Positions 1 to 9,525 of a stretch of 64,000 bases of DNA are shown piece by piece (the first letter of the stretch is position 1; each line of letters begins with the position of its first letter). Both the position numbers and the translations under genes were made by a program. The DNA is taken from contig NZ_JAUEMJ010000001.1 of NCBI RefSeq assembly GCF_030403505.1, forward strand, positions 369,752 to 433,751. The letters run 5' to 3'. Below the pieces are notes generated by a model. The model was not told the DNA's origin. It saw nothing but the letters and a program-made list of their open reading frames with translations, and made no database searches. This stretch comes from Glycomyces tritici (GTDB taxonomy: Bacteria; Actinomycetota; Actinomycetes; Mycobacteriales; Micromonosporaceae).

Positions 1-548
1 CCGTAGATGTTGTGGTACCGGGCGATGCGGGTCTGGAGGCCGAAGTCCTCGCGGAAGTGGCGGCACATGCGCTCGGAGAACAGCTTCTCCCAGCCGTAGC
101 CGTCCTCGGCGTCGGCGGGGTAGGCGTCCTCTTCCTTCAGGGGCGCGATGTCGGCCTCGGTCTGCTTGTAGCCGGCGTAGACGCACGCGGAGGAGGAGTA
201 GAAGAAGCGCCCGACCTCGGCGTCCTTGGCGGCCATGAGCATGTGCGTGGAGGGGAGGACCGAGAGCATGCACAGGGCCTTGTTGTTCTCGATGAAGCCC
301 ATGCCGCCCATGTTGCAGGCGAGGTTGTAGACCTCGGCGGCGCCGTCGCCGACTGCTTCGCGGCAGGCGGCGAGGTCGGCGAGGTCGCGCTGGAGGCTCT
401 CGGTGTCGCCGTGGACCTGGTACCACTCGTCGAGGGGCTTGACGTCGACGGCGCGCACGGTCTTGCCTTCGGCGAGGAGGCTCGCCACCAGGTGTCCGCC
501 GATGAACCCACCGGCTCCCGCCACTACCGCGTCCACGCTTGCCGCCAT
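1..548 (-). CDS. GDP-mannose 3,5-epimerase-like NAD-dependent epimerase, 3' part missing
   Basis: Extended short-chain dehydrogenase that would interconvert nucleotide sugars in the cytoplasm. The frame reads from an ATG at 548 off the left edge (about 182 codons visible, C-terminal half missing). The N-terminal Rossmann loop is AGAGGFIGGHL. The Ser-Tyr-Lys region reads FYSSSACVYAGYK and is followed by EEDAYPADAEDGYGWEK and then RIARYHNIYG. This series resembles GDP-mannose 3,5-epimerases more closely than UDP-glucose 4-epimerases, so the call comes from motif recall rather than a search. The gene starts 38 bp beyond the end of the DUF234-type gene and may be co-transcribed with it. A GDP-sugar epimerase of another specificity is the alternative. 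Confidence 0.8.
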   Translation of the reverse strand, partial: MAASVDAVVAGAGGFIGGHLVASLLAEGKTVRAVDVKPLDEWYQVHGDTESLQRDLADLAACREAVGDGAAEVYNLACNMGGMGFIENNKALCMLSVLPSTHMLMAAKDAEVGRFFYSSSACVYAGYKQTEADIAPLKEEDAYPADAEDGYGWEKLFSERMCRHFREDFGLQTRIARYHNIY

Positions 549-586
549 CGTCACTCCTCAAGGTTTCGGATACGGGGAAAGAAGCC

Positions 587-1558
587 TCAGCCTACCCGTC
601 GCGTCTCCGCGCCCACCAGCCGGGAAATGGGGTGTAAGTCACCGTTGGGGGCGTTTTCCGGGGCGTTCGCGGGCTCGTTCGCGCCGCGCCGCAGCAGCTG
701 TGCGGGGCCGATCACGAACAGGTCCGGATCGGGGTCGTCGGTGATGGCGGCCTCCACACGGGAGGCGATGCAGTAGAGGCGCGCCTTGGGGTCGCCGAGG
801 AGCCGCTTGACGTAGCGGAGGCGTTTGAGCTGGCGTTCGACCATCTGGAACTTCCAGCGGATGGTGCCCAGCGCGATCGGTTCGCCGGTCTCGCTCCAGG
901 CCGCGAGTTCGATGGTGCGCAGTTGCCGGAAGCGCGGGTCGGGGACGGTGAGGCGGGTGGTCTGCGCGGCGGCGGGGTCGTTGAGGGCCCATTCGCGGGC
1001 GAGGCGGTGGAACTCGGGGCGGCACACGTACCGGTCGAAGCGGGCGTGGGTCATCCGCCACAGCCGGTCGGTGATGTAGCCGCGACGCCAGCGCGCCAGG
1101 TGCGGGGCGACCATGGCGTAGTGGAAGCGCACGAAGCGGTGGTCCATGGTCCAGAAGGGCGCGTCGGGGTCGAGGGGGTTGGGGTCGGCGCGGATGAGGC
1201 CGGCCGCTGCGAGCCCCTGGAGGACGGCGTCGAGGTCGGCTTCACCGAGGCCGGTGGTGGCGCGCAGGTCGTAGGGGGTGCGGGGCCGGGTGGTGATGGC
1301 GGCGAGGACGTCGTCCTGGGGCTTGTCGGGGGCTTCGCCGAGGACGGCTTCGACGGCGCCGGCCATGGTTTCGAGGAAGGGGCTCTCGGGCCGCAGGAAC
1401 GTGGTCTTGACCCATGCGTCGACGGCGTGCCTGCTCTGGGGGAGGTCGCCGGCCTGGGCCAGGAGGGCGGGGTCGGAGCCGAGGAGGGCGTGGACGCTGA
1501 CGGCCGTCTCGGGGTCGGCCACGCCTACGGAGAGGATGGACTCGCGCAGTTCGTTCAT
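587..1558 (-). CDS. Orphan DUF234-type protein (C-terminal half of an AAA ATPase family), 323 aa
   Basis: Function unknown. Residues about 80-130 resemble a winged helix (TPYDLRATTGLGEADLDAVL). Residues 135-190 carry the DUF234 pattern (FWTMDHRFVRFHYAMV, then a Phe/Arg-rich stretch ending HRLAREWAL). Residues about 215-260 look like the nuclease-fold tail usual in this family (TIELAAWSETGEP then GTIRWKFQMVERQLKRL). Family members normally begin with a P-loop ATPase domain, but no Walker A or B motif is visible here and an in-frame stop lies 11 codons before the ATG. That stop is the stop of the upstream GNAT gene, 33 bp away, so the two are probably co-transcribed. No clear ribosome binding site precedes the ATG. 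Confidence 0.6.
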   Translation of the reverse strand: MNELRESILSVGVADPETAVSVHALLGSDPALLAQAGDLPQSRHAVDAWVKTTFLRPESPFLETMAGAVEAVLGEAPDKPQDDVLAAITTRPRTPYDLRATTGLGEADLDAVLQGLAAAGLIRADPNPLDPDAPFWTMDHRFVRFHYAMVAPHLARWRRGYITDRLWRMTHARFDRYVCRPEFHRLAREWALNDPAAAQTTRLTVPDPRFRQLRTIELAAWSETGEPIALGTIRWKFQMVERQLKRLRYVKRLLGDPKARLYCIASRVEAAITDDPDPDLFVIGPAQLLRRGANEPANAPENAPNGDLHPISRLVGAETRRVG

Positions 1559-1591
1559 AGCGATGGTGATGCTACACAGTGGCTGCCCGGG

Positions 1592-2110
1592 TCACAGTTC
1601 GCGGAACATGAGGTGCATGCCGACCAGGCCCCGGGCGGGGTGGTGGAAGGTCTCGGGGAGGACCGCGAGGGTGCGGAACCCGAGTGAGTGCCAGAGGTCG
1701 ACGGCGCGGGTGTTGGTGGCGACGACGGCGTTGAACTGCATGGCGGTGAAGCCGTCGGCGCGGGCGCGGGCGAGGGCGGCTTCGCCGAGGGCGCGGCCGA
1801 GGCCCTGGCCGCGGACGGCCGGGTCGACCATGAACCCGGCGTTGGCGATGTGGGAGCCGCGGCCGGGCTGGTTGGGGTGGATCTCGGCGATCCCGGCGAC
1901 GCGGCCGGCGGGCGTGCCGTCGTCGCCGGTGCCGTCCTCGATCACGGCGACGAGGGCGCTCGCGGGCGCCTCCTTCTCGATCCAGTAGGCGCGCAGGCGC
2001 TCCTCGGGGGTGTCGGCATCCCACACGAAGTGCTCGCCGGAGGCGACGATGGGCCGGGCGAAGGCCCACACGGCGGGCCAGTCCTCAGGGCGGGCGTCAC
2101 GGATCTGCAT
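1592..2110 (-). CDS. GNAT family N-acetyltransferase, 172 aa
   Basis: Acetyl-CoA-dependent N-acetyltransferase of unknown substrate. It begins MQIRDARPEDWPAVW and has the acetyl-CoA binding loop VRGQGLGRALGEAAL (motif A, near residue 100) followed by NAVVATNTRAVDLWHSLGF (motif B), as in phosphinothricin-acetyltransferase-like members. The frame is open further upstream, but that extension runs through the intergenic repeat at 2169-2320, so the ATG at 2110 is preferred. The full GNAT fold fits within 172 residues. The orphan DUF234 gene follows 33 bp downstream on the same strand. Confidence 0.85.
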   Translation of the reverse strand: MQIRDARPEDWPAVWAFARPIVASGEHFVWDADTPEERLRAYWIEKEAPASALVAVIEDGTGDDGTPAGRVAGIAEIHPNQPGRGSHIANAGFMVDPAVRGQGLGRALGEAALARARADGFTAMQFNAVVATNTRAVDLWHSLGFRTLAVLPETFHHPARGLVGMHLMFREL

Positions 2111-2168
2111 GGCACGAAAGCGTAATCGGCGAGGGGTACCGGCGCCAGCGCGCTTGCGCGCTGAACGA

Positions 2169-2320
2169 TGTCGTACCCGCCTGTCAGAGTTGATGCCGGG
2201 GGCCCATCGATGTCCGATTTGCCGGGACCCTCCGTTCACATTGGGCCCCAACAGGAATCGTCGAATCGGTGCGGCAGGGTTGATGCCGGGGTCTCCGCAG
2301 GTCCGATCTGAAGGCCGGCG
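2169..2320 (+). repeat. Intergenic tandem-pair repeat, copy 1 (A type)
   Basis: The first unit (2170-2242, 73 bp) starts GTCGTACCC, continues with a TGTCAG..GTTGATGCCGGGG block and an ATCGATGTCCGATTTGCCGG block, and ends CCGTTCACATT. A second, decayed unit starts at 2260 and keeps GCAGGGTTGATGCCGGGG. Matching pairs lie at 18.5 and 58.9 kb, and a variant lies at 28.5 kb. This copy fills the gap between the GNAT start and the 3' end of the FAD monooxygenase. It explains the false upstream extension of the GNAT reading frame. Confidence 0.85.
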
Positions 2321-2339
2321 CCAGGGCACGCCCGGTCCC

Positions 2340-3494
2340 TCAGCGCGGCGGCTGCCAGTCCGACAGGGACGCCGCCTGGTGCTGCACCCACGAGTCCGGT
2401 ACGGCCCGCAGGAGGCTCTTCGTCACTCCCCTGCCGCCCGAGGCGATCATGTGGACGCGTCGCGAGAGGCGCGCGACGCGCTTGACCCGCGCCATGCGGG
2501 CCCGGTCGTAGGAGCCGAGCGCGGCCGGGACCGATTCGGGGCTGCGGCGCAGCGCCCAGCCGAGCGTCACCGCGTCCTCCAGGGCGAGGCTCCCGCCCTG
2601 CGCGAGGATCGGCGCCACGCCGTGCGCGGCGTCGCCCAGCAGCACCAGGCCGCCGGCGCCGACCGCCTGGTGGAACACCGGCGGGACCGGCCACACATAC
2701 CGGACCGGCTGCTGCGTCAGCTCCGAGGGGCGGGTGGCGGCGATGAACTTGCCCACGGGCGCGGGCCAGTCGGCGAACCACCGGTTGATGAGCTCGTGCT
2801 GGATCTGCGGCGACTCCGGCCGCATCCCGCCCGGGACCGTGGCCCACCAGCAGGCGCCGGCGTGCCCGAGGTCGCCGTAGCCGAAGCGGCGGCGGTCGGG
2901 CCCGTAGATCTCCACGGCGTCGGTGGTGCGCTCGGGGGCGCGGTGGGCGGGCACGAGGCCGCGGAAGCACACCGCCCCGGCGTCCACCGTGGGCGAACCG
3001 GGGGCGATGAGCGCGCGGCTGGGCGAGTCGATGCCGTCCGCGGCGACGATGAGCTCGGCGTCCCAGCGGCGCGAGGCGTCCCCGGCGGCCAGGTCGACCA
3101 TGTCGATCCGGTCGACCTGGACGGCCGGGTGGACCTGGACGTTGTCGCCCAGGCGCGACACGAGCGCCTCGTAGAGCATCGCGGTGTGCACCATGACCGA
3201 AGGCGTGCTGTCGTCGGCGCCGAGCATCGCCGCCGCGAACGAGCTCGACAGGCGCTCCTCGTTGCGCAGTTCGAAGCGGTCCACCGGGGTCCCGGAGGCG
3301 TCGAGCAGGGCGTCGACGCCGAGCGCGCGCAGTGCGCGCACGCCCGAGGCCCACAGGATCATGCCGAGGTCGTCGCCTTTGAGGCGCTCGCGCCGCTCCA
3401 GCAGCGCCACCTTCCAGCCCAGCCGGGACAGGACGATGGCGCTGGCGAGTCCGGCGACGCCGGCGCCGACGACTACGGCTCTTCGGTTCTGCAT
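2340..3494 (-). CDS. FAD-dependent monooxygenase (PHBH-type), 384 aa
   Basis: Flavoprotein hydroxylase of the p-hydroxybenzoate hydroxylase group, using NAD(P)H and oxygen on an unknown aromatic-like substrate. Residues 5-30 hold the FAD dinucleotide fold VVVGAGVAGLASAIVL. Near residue 165 is the DG motif AADGIDSPSR. Near residue 285 is the GD motif LLGDAAHGVAPILAQGGSLA. These three are the family signatures in the expected order and the length is normal. The ATG at 3494 lies directly before the Rossmann strand; upstream in-frame codons belong to the lgt tail region. It lies 22 bp downstream of lgt and may be read from the same transcript, without an obvious functional link. Confidence 0.85.
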   Translation of the reverse strand: MQNRRAVVVGAGVAGLASAIVLSRLGWKVALLERRERLKGDDLGMILWASGVRALRALGVDALLDASGTPVDRFELRNEERLSSSFAAAMLGADDSTPSVMVHTAMLYEALVSRLGDNVQVHPAVQVDRIDMVDLAAGDASRRWDAELIVAADGIDSPSRALIAPGSPTVDAGAVCFRGLVPAHRAPERTTDAVEIYGPDRRRFGYGDLGHAGACWWATVPGGMRPESPQIQHELINRWFADWPAPVGKFIAATRPSELTQQPVRYVWPVPPVFHQAVGAGGLVLLGDAAHGVAPILAQGGSLALEDAVTLGWALRRSPESVPAALGSYDRARMARVKRVARLSRRVHMIASGGRGVTKSLLRAVPDSWVQHQAASLSDWQPPR

Positions 3495-3516
3495 CTGCAC
3501 CTGCCCGGGGGTGGGG

Positions 3517-4548
3517 TCAGCTGTCGTCGCGGGGTTTGCCCGCGTCGGCCGAGGGCTCGGCGTCGAGCGGCTCGTCGGGGACCACGTCGTCCTCGGGCCG
3601 GTCGGGTTCGGGGTCGTCGTCCGCGTCGGAGGCGGCATCGATCTCGCCCGGCTCGGCGCCCTTGGGAAGGGCCCCGTTCACGTACCCGGCGGCAGTCGCT
3701 TCGGGGGCGTCCCAGTCGACGGTGACGCGCTCGCCGCCGTCGAGCACGAAGACCTGGCGGGTGCCGCGCGCGAAGATGAGGTAGGCGACGGCGAGGACGA
3801 CGACGATGACGCTCATCCACTGGTTGAGGCGCAGGCCGCCGAAGTCCTCGGCGGGGTCGATGCGCAGGCCCTCGATCCAGAACCGGCCGATGCCGTAGAG
3901 GGCGACGTAGAGGGCGACGGCGCGCCCGGCCCCGAACTTGGCCTTGCGGTCGGCCAGGACCACGGCGATCGCGACGCCGACGTTCCACAGCAGCTCGTAC
4001 AGGAACGTGGGGTGGAACGTCGCGTACTCCCTGTACCCGGCGACCCGGTGGTCGAAGTCGATGGAGACGGCCCACCACGTGTCGAGGGGCTTGCCGTACA
4101 GCTCCTGGTTGAACCAGTTGCCGAGGCGGCCGACGGCCTGCCCGACCGGGATGCCGGGGACGATCGCGTCGGCGACCATCGCGAACGGCAGCTTCAGCTG
4201 GCGGCAGCCGAGCCACACGCCGACCGCGCCGAGGGCGACGGCGCCGGGGATGCCGAGGCCGCCCTCCCAGACCGCGAGGGCCTTCCAGGGGTCGCCGTCG
4301 GCGCCGAAGTAGGCGTCGGGGCTGGAGAAGACGTGGTAGAGGCGGGCGCCGACGATGCCGAACGGCACGGCCCACACGGCGAGGTCGAGCACGGCCCACT
4401 TGGGGGCGCCGCGCGAGCGCATGCGCGCCTCGGCGATCCAGCAGGCGGCGACGATGCCCGCGATGAGGCACAGCGCGTACGCGCGGATCGGGATGGGGCC
4501 GAGGTGCCAGACGGACTCCGACGGGCTCGGGATATATGCGAGGTCCAC
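3517..4548 (-). CDS. lgt: Prolipoprotein diacylglyceryl transferase
   Basis: Integral membrane enzyme that moves diacylglycerol from phosphatidylglycerol to the lipobox cysteine of prelipoproteins. It shows the early IRAYALCLIAGI membrane helix, then GARLYHV, then the Lgt signature GQAVGRLGNWFNQELYG, then HPTFLYELLWN. About seven membrane segments fit. A GTG start at 4548 gives VDLAYIPSPSESVW, the usual actinobacterial N-terminus; upstream in-frame sequence is Arg-rich and unconvincing. The last 75 or so residues form an acidic Asp/Glu/Pro tail outside the conserved core. It follows trpA by 159 bp that hold a terminator, so it probably has its own promoter. Lipoproteins that need it in this window include GluB and the protein at 52.4 kb. 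Confidence 0.95.
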   Translation of the reverse strand: MDLAYIPSPSESVWHLGPIPIRAYALCLIAGIVAACWIAEARMRSRGAPKWAVLDLAVWAVPFGIVGARLYHVFSSPDAYFGADGDPWKALAVWEGGLGIPGAVALGAVGVWLGCRQLKLPFAMVADAIVPGIPVGQAVGRLGNWFNQELYGKPLDTWWAVSIDFDHRVAGYREYATFHPTFLYELLWNVGVAIAVVLADRKAKFGAGRAVALYVALYGIGRFWIEGLRIDPAEDFGGLRLNQWMSVIVVVLAVAYLIFARGTRQVFVLDGGERVTVDWDAPEATAAGYVNGALPKGAEPGEIDAASDADDDPEPDRPEDDVVPDEPLDAEPSADAGKPRDDS

Positions 4549-4669
4549 GACGAGTAAACCTATCGGTTGCGCGAGCGGGGCGTGGCACGGGCCCGAGCCG
4601 GTCCCACGCCGCCGCTCCCGATGCGGCGGCGACGCTCTCGCATACCGCCCATTTCGGGCGGGCACGGCG

Positions 4670-4698
4670 AGGCCCCGCGGGCACCGCCCGCGAGGCCT
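4670..4698 (-). terminator. Hairpin after trpA
   Basis: Arms 4670-4682 and 4686-4698 pair over 13 bp with one G-T wobble and a 3-nt loop, 9 bp past the trpA stop. There is no T tract, as is common in actinobacteria. It probably ends the hisI-trpA transcript before lgt. Confidence 0.7.
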
Positions 4699-4707
4699 GC
4701 GTGACGG

Positions 4708-5496
4708 CTAGCGGCGCACGCCCGCGGCGAGGTCCGCGGTGAGCTCGGCGAGCTTCTGGTGGCCCGAGGGGATGTCCTCGGACTCCAGGTAGCAGTTGAC
4801 GATGGCGGAGCCGACGATGACCGCGTCCCCGTACGCGCCGATCTCGGCGGCCTGGTCGCCCGAGCGGACGCCCAGCCCCACGCCGATCGGCAGGTCGGTG
4901 TGCTTACGGGTGCGCTCCACGAGCGCCGGGGCGGCCGCCGAGGTGGCGGCGCGGGCGCCGGTGACGCCCATGACCGACTGCGCGTACACGAACCCGCGGC
5001 AGGCCGCGACGGTGGCGATGATGCGCTCCTCGGTGGAGGACGGGGCGACCAGGAAGACCCGGTCGAGGTCGTGCGCGTCAGAGGCCGCGATCCACTCCCC
5101 CGCCTCGTCGGGGATGAGGTCGGGCGTGATGAGCCCGGCCCCGCCCGCGGCGGCGAAGTCGCGCGCGAACCGGTCGACCCCGTACCGCTCCACGAGGTTC
5201 CAGTAGGTCATGACGAGGATCGGGACGCGGCCGGCGACGGCCTCGGTCACCTCGAACACCTGCCGGGTCCGGAACCCGCCCGCGAGGGCCTGGTCGGCGG
5301 CCTTCTGGATCGCCGGGCCGTCCATCACCGGGTCCGAGTACGGCAGGCCCAGCTCGATGATGTCGGCCCCGTGGTCGATCATGATGTCGACGGCCTTGAT
5401 CGAGTCGGCGAGCGTCGGGTAGCCCGCGGGCAGGTAGCCCACCAGCGCGGCCCGGCCCTCGGCCTTGGTCTTCGCGAAAGCGTCGGCAGCGTGCAC
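4708..5496 (-). CDS. trpA: Tryptophan synthase alpha chain
   Basis: Cleaves indole-3-glycerol phosphate to indole and glyceraldehyde-3-phosphate in the TrpAB complex. It is a TIM barrel of 262 aa, the normal length. The catalytic Glu is in ELGLPYSDP (near residue 48) and the catalytic Asp in the following PVMDGPAIQ. The phosphate-binding end has GLGVRSGDQ and VIVGSAIV. The start is GTG at 5496, 2 bp after the trpB stop, so translation is likely coupled. A strong hairpin follows the stop codon. Confidence 0.97.
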   Translation of the reverse strand: MHAADAFAKTKAEGRAALVGYLPAGYPTLADSIKAVDIMIDHGADIIELGLPYSDPVMDGPAIQKAADQALAGGFRTRQVFEVTEAVAGRVPILVMTYWNLVERYGVDRFARDFAAAGGAGLITPDLIPDEAGEWIAASDAHDLDRVFLVAPSSTEERIIATVAACRGFVYAQSVMGVTGARAATSAAAPALVERTRKHTDLPIGVGLGVRSGDQAAEIGAYGDAVIVGSAIVNCYLESEDIPSGHQKLAELTADLAAGVRR

Positions 5497-5498
5497 GG

Positions 5499-6707
<1,209 letters not shown>

Positions 6708-6793
6708 GGTGTCTCGCTCCCCTTCGCAACTCGCTGCCCGGGCGCGCGGCGTCGCGCACCACAGGGCTCACCTGTGTGTTCCGTCCGCGACCG

Positions 6794-7600
6794 CTAGATC
6801 GGGCGCGGCGTGGCCGGGTGGGACCCGGCGGTGACCAGCTCGGCGACGGCGTCGCGCGGGCTCTTCGTCTTGACGACGCCCTCGCCGACGAGCACGGCGT
6901 CCGCGCCGGCGCTGGCGTAGCGGATGAGGTCGCGGGTGCCCCTGACGCCCGATTCGGCGACTTTGACGACGCCGCGGGGCAGGCCGGGGGCGATGCGCTC
7001 GAACACCGAGCGGTCGACTTCGAGGGTAGTCAGGTCGCGGGCGTTGACGCCAATGACTTTCGCGCCGGCGCGCAGGGCGCGGTCGGCCTCGTACTCGGTG
7101 TGGACTTCGACGAGGGCGGTCATGCCGAGGCCCTCGATGCGCTCGTGGAGCGAGACGAGGGTGTCCTGGTCGAGGGCGGCGACGATGAGGAGCACGAGGT
7201 CGGCGCCGTGGGCGCGGGCTTCGAGCACCTGGTAGGGGGAGACCACGAAGTCCTTGCGGAGGACCGGGATCTGGACCTTGGCGCGGACGGCGTCGAGGTC
7301 GTCGAGGCTGCCTTTGAAGTAGTGCTGCTCGGTGAGGACCGAGATGACGGACGCGCCGCCCGCGGCGTACTCGGCGGCGAGCACGGCCGGGTCGGGGATG
7401 TCGGCGAGGGCGCCTTTGGAGGGGGAGGCCCGCTTGACCTCGGCGATGACGCTGACGCCGCCGCCGGAGAGCGCGGCGTACCCGTCGAGGGCGGGGCGTG
7501 CGGCCTCGGCGCGCTCGCGGATCTTCTCGATGGGGGTCTCGGTCTGGCGCCGTTCGAGATCGGCGCGGACTTCGGTGATGATCTGCTCCAGCACGTTCAC
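6794..7600 (-). CDS. trpC: Indole-3-glycerol phosphate synthase
   Basis: Closes the indole ring from CdRP in tryptophan synthesis. A TIM barrel of 268 aa with all the expected active-site segments in order: [10 protein letters not shown] (catalytic Lys), LRKDFVV (general-acid Lys), LVEVHTE, GVNARDL and VAESGV. It is a separate enzyme, not fused to TrpF. The start is GTG at 7600, directly abutting the TAG stop of the upstream membrane-protein gene with no bases between them, which implies coupled translation. Confidence 0.97.
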   Translation of the reverse strand: MNVLEQIITEVRADLERRQTETPIEKIRERAEAARPALDGYAALSGGGVSVIAEVKRASPSKGALADIPDPAVLAAEYAAGGASVISVLTEQHYFKGSLDDLDAVRAKVQIPVLRKDFVVSPYQVLEARAHGADLVLLIVAALDQDTLVSLHERIEGLGMTALVEVHTEYEADRALRAGAKVIGVNARDLTTLEVDRSVFERIAPGLPRGVVKVAESGVRGTRDLIRYASAGADAVLVGEGVVKTKSPRDAVAELVTAGSHPATPRPI

Positions 7601-8185
7601 CTAAGATCGTCCCTTCTCCTGCGCCGATGCCGTGATATTAGGCGACGAGGGGTCCTCGCCGGAGTCGAGGGCGTTCCACAGCGACACCGGGTCCTCTGCT
7701 ATGGCGGACGCCTTGTCGGGGGCCGCTTCGTAGCGGTCCCGGCTGTCGGGCCAGCCGCCTGCTCGGGCGGTGGTGGCGGCCCCGGCGAACGCGAGGACGA
7801 GCGCGGCGGCGCCCATGGCGATCGGCCAGGGGCCGGCGTCGAGGTTGAGCGCCCCGCCGAGGGCGGTCGCGAGGCCGGCGAGGGCGGCGACGACGCCGAG
7901 AACGCGGCGGGCGCGGTTGCCGGTGGCGAGCATCGCCAGGAAGGCGGCGCCGCCGGCGAGGGCGCACGGCAGGGCCCAGGAGGCGAGGTCGGTGCCGGCC
8001 TGGGCGGTGGTGGCGGTGATCCCGGCGTGGCCGGTCTCGTTGGTGGCGGTCCAGTCGCGGGAGGCGGCGAGCGCGGCCACTGCGGCCGCGAGGATCCCTG
8101 CGAGGAGGACGCGGGTGCGCTCGGCGGCGCGCTGCTCGGCGGTGCCGTCGTCGGCGGCGCTGGTCTCGTGGTTCGCTTCGCTCAT
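7601..8185 (-). CDS. Trp biosynthesis-associated membrane protein (TIGR02234-like)
   Basis: Small integral membrane protein (194 aa) found beside trp genes in actinobacteria; its role is unproven. About four hydrophobic segments are visible: near residues 25-45, 75-95, 100-120 and 125-145. Between the first two lies a loop starting [14 protein letters not shown], where family members keep a W near the first helix. The ends are hydrophilic. The ATG at 8185 overlaps the hisI stop as ATGA, and its own stop abuts the trpC GTG, so hisI, this gene and trpC are tightly coupled. In many relatives trpE sits between hisI and this gene; here it does not. Confidence 0.8.
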   Translation of the reverse strand: MSEANHETSAADDGTAEQRAAERTRVLLAGILAAAVAALAASRDWTATNETGHAGITATTAQAGTDLASWALPCALAGGAAFLAMLATGNRARRVLGVVAALAGLATALGGALNLDAGPWPIAMGAAALVLAFAGAATTARAGGWPDSRDRYEAAPDKASAIAEDPVSLWNALDSGEDPSSPNITASAQEKGRS

Positions 8186-8526
8186 GCGATCTCCCTTCCG
8201 GTGAAGCAGGTGCGGGTGCCGGTGTGGCAGGCGGGGCCGGTCTGGTCCACCTGGAGCAGGACGGTGTCGCCGTCGCAGTCGACCGCGACCGAGACGACCG
8301 CCTGGTGGTGGCCGGAGGTCTCGCCCTTGACCCAGTACTCGCCGCGGCTGCGCGACCAGTAGGTGGCCTTGCGGGTGGCCAGGGTGCGCCGCAGCGCTTC
8401 GGCGTCCATCCACGCGAGCATGAGGACCTCGCCCGTGTCGTGCTGCTGCGCGATGGCGGGGACGAGCCCGTCGGCGTTGAACGTGAGGTTCGCGATCACG
8501 TCGTCGCTGGTCTGTCCTGCTTCCAC
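8182..8526 (-). CDS. hisI: Phosphoribosyl-AMP cyclohydrolase
   Basis: Opens the adenine ring of phosphoribosyl-AMP in histidine synthesis; a zinc- and magnesium-dependent enzyme. Family motifs are [26 protein letters not shown], the metal site [14 protein letters not shown], and the zinc cysteines of [12 protein letters not shown]. It is monofunctional (no HisE domain). A GTG at 8526 is chosen because it leaves about 20 residues before the conserved FNADGL segment, as in related proteins; GTG at 8499 is a possible shorter start. It heads the block leading into trpC and is divergent from a RibD-like gene across 79 bp. Confidence 0.95.
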   Translation of the reverse strand: MEAGQTSDDVIANLTFNADGLVPAIAQQHDTGEVLMLAWMDAEALRRTLATRKATYWSRSRGEYWVKGETSGHHQAVVSVAVDCDGDTVLLQVDQTGPACHTGTRTCFTGREIA

Positions 8527-8605
8527 GACTACCGATTGTGATCGCACCCCGGCGCGGCCCGCCACCCGGCCCCGGTCGGGAGTGCATCGTGGGATTCTCG
8601 GGGGC

Positions 8606-9331
8606 ATGGAGCGCCCTTATGTGATCGTTTCGGCCGCGATGAGCATCGACGGCTTTCTCGACGACGTCTCGCCCGAGCGGCTGATGCTGTCGAACGCGGC
8701 GGACTTCGACCGGGTGGACGCGGTGCGCGCGAGCGTCGACGCGATCCTCGTCGGGGCCGGGACGGTGCGCGCGGACGACCCGCGGCTGCTGGTGCGGTCG
8801 GCGGAGCGGCGCGAGGAGCGGGTGGCGGGCGGGAGCCCGGCGTCGCCGCTGCGGGCCGTGATCTCCCCCTCGGGGCGGCTCGAACCGGGCGCCAGGCTCT
8901 TCGACCGAGCCGCGGACGACGCGGCCGGGCCGGTCGTGGTGTACACGAGCACCGCAGGGGCCCGGACGTTCCCGCTCGGGCCGGACGCGGACGAGTTCGG
9001 GCCGGCGACGTGGCCGGAGGGGTCGGTGCATCCGGAGGTGGTGGCGGTCGGCGACAGTGGCGTGGCGCCCCTCGCGGTCCTGGAGGACCTGGCGCGGCGC
9101 GGCATCGAGCGGGTCCTCGTGGAGGGCGGCGGGATCGTGCACACCGCGTTCATGTCGGCCGACCTGGTCGACGAGGTGCACCTGGCGGTCGCGCCGTTCC
9201 TGCTGGGGAGCGCGGGCGGGCCCCGGTTCGTGCACGCCGCGGCGTTCCCCCAGTCGCCCGAGCGGCCCCTGAAACTGGTCGAGACGCGGGCGATCGGAGA
9301 GGTCGCGCTGCTGGTCTACCGGCGCGACTGA
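8606..9331 (+). CDS. RibD C-terminal domain reductase (pyrimidine-reductase-like), 241 aa
   Basis: Stand-alone NADPH reductase domain of the dihydrofolate-reductase-like fold, related to the reductase half of RibD. It opens with [16 protein letters not shown], has the nucleotide-binding stretch [15 protein letters not shown], and later [13 protein letters not shown], all hallmarks of the family. No deaminase domain is attached, and no riboflavin genes are near, so it could act in riboflavin synthesis or on another substrate. The ATG at 8606 lies just before the first beta strand. Confidence 0.85.
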   Translation: MERPYVIVSAAMSIDGFLDDVSPERLMLSNAADFDRVDAVRASVDAILVGAGTVRADDPRLLVRSAERREERVAGGSPASPLRAVISPSGRLEPGARLFDRAADDAAGPVVVYTSTAGARTFPLGPDADEFGPATWPEGSVHPEVVAVGDSGVAPLAVLEDLARRGIERVLVEGGGIVHTAFMSADLVDEVHLAVAPFLLGSAGGPRFVHAAAFPQSPERPLKLVETRAIGEVALLVYRRD

Positions 9332-9343
9332 CCCGCGGACGCA

Positions 9344-9433
9344 GCTGATCGACCTGCGCGACCGATCGACTCGCACGGCCGATCCGCCTGCACCACTGGT
9401 CCGCCTGTACGAGACGGTCCGCCTGTACGAGAG
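9344..9433. repeat. 18-bp tandem repeat, about five degenerate copies
   Basis: The last two units (9398-9415 and 9416-9433) are identical in 17 of 18 bases: GGTCCGCCTGTACGAGA plus C or G. Three earlier 18-bp blocks (from 9344, 9362 and 9380) are progressively weaker versions. The array lies 12 bp past the RibD-like stop and about 90 bp before the BCCT gene. Confidence 0.7.
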
Positions 9434-9525
9434 CGCGGCGCGGCGTGGCCGAATCGGGCGGACACGCGCATTTCGTCACTTATGGTGACTGAAGCGCCAC
9501 TCCACCAACGAACGGAGCCCGTCCG

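Noticed and set aside
1592..2329. Longer GNAT protein starting at 2329
   Set aside because: The added N-terminal residues are translated from the intergenic repeat; the family start fits 2110.
7601..9376. Long minus-strand frame covering the Trp membrane protein and the RibD-like region
   Set aside because: The upstream two thirds is antisense to the RibD-like gene and Arg/His-rich; only 7601-8185 looks like a real protein.
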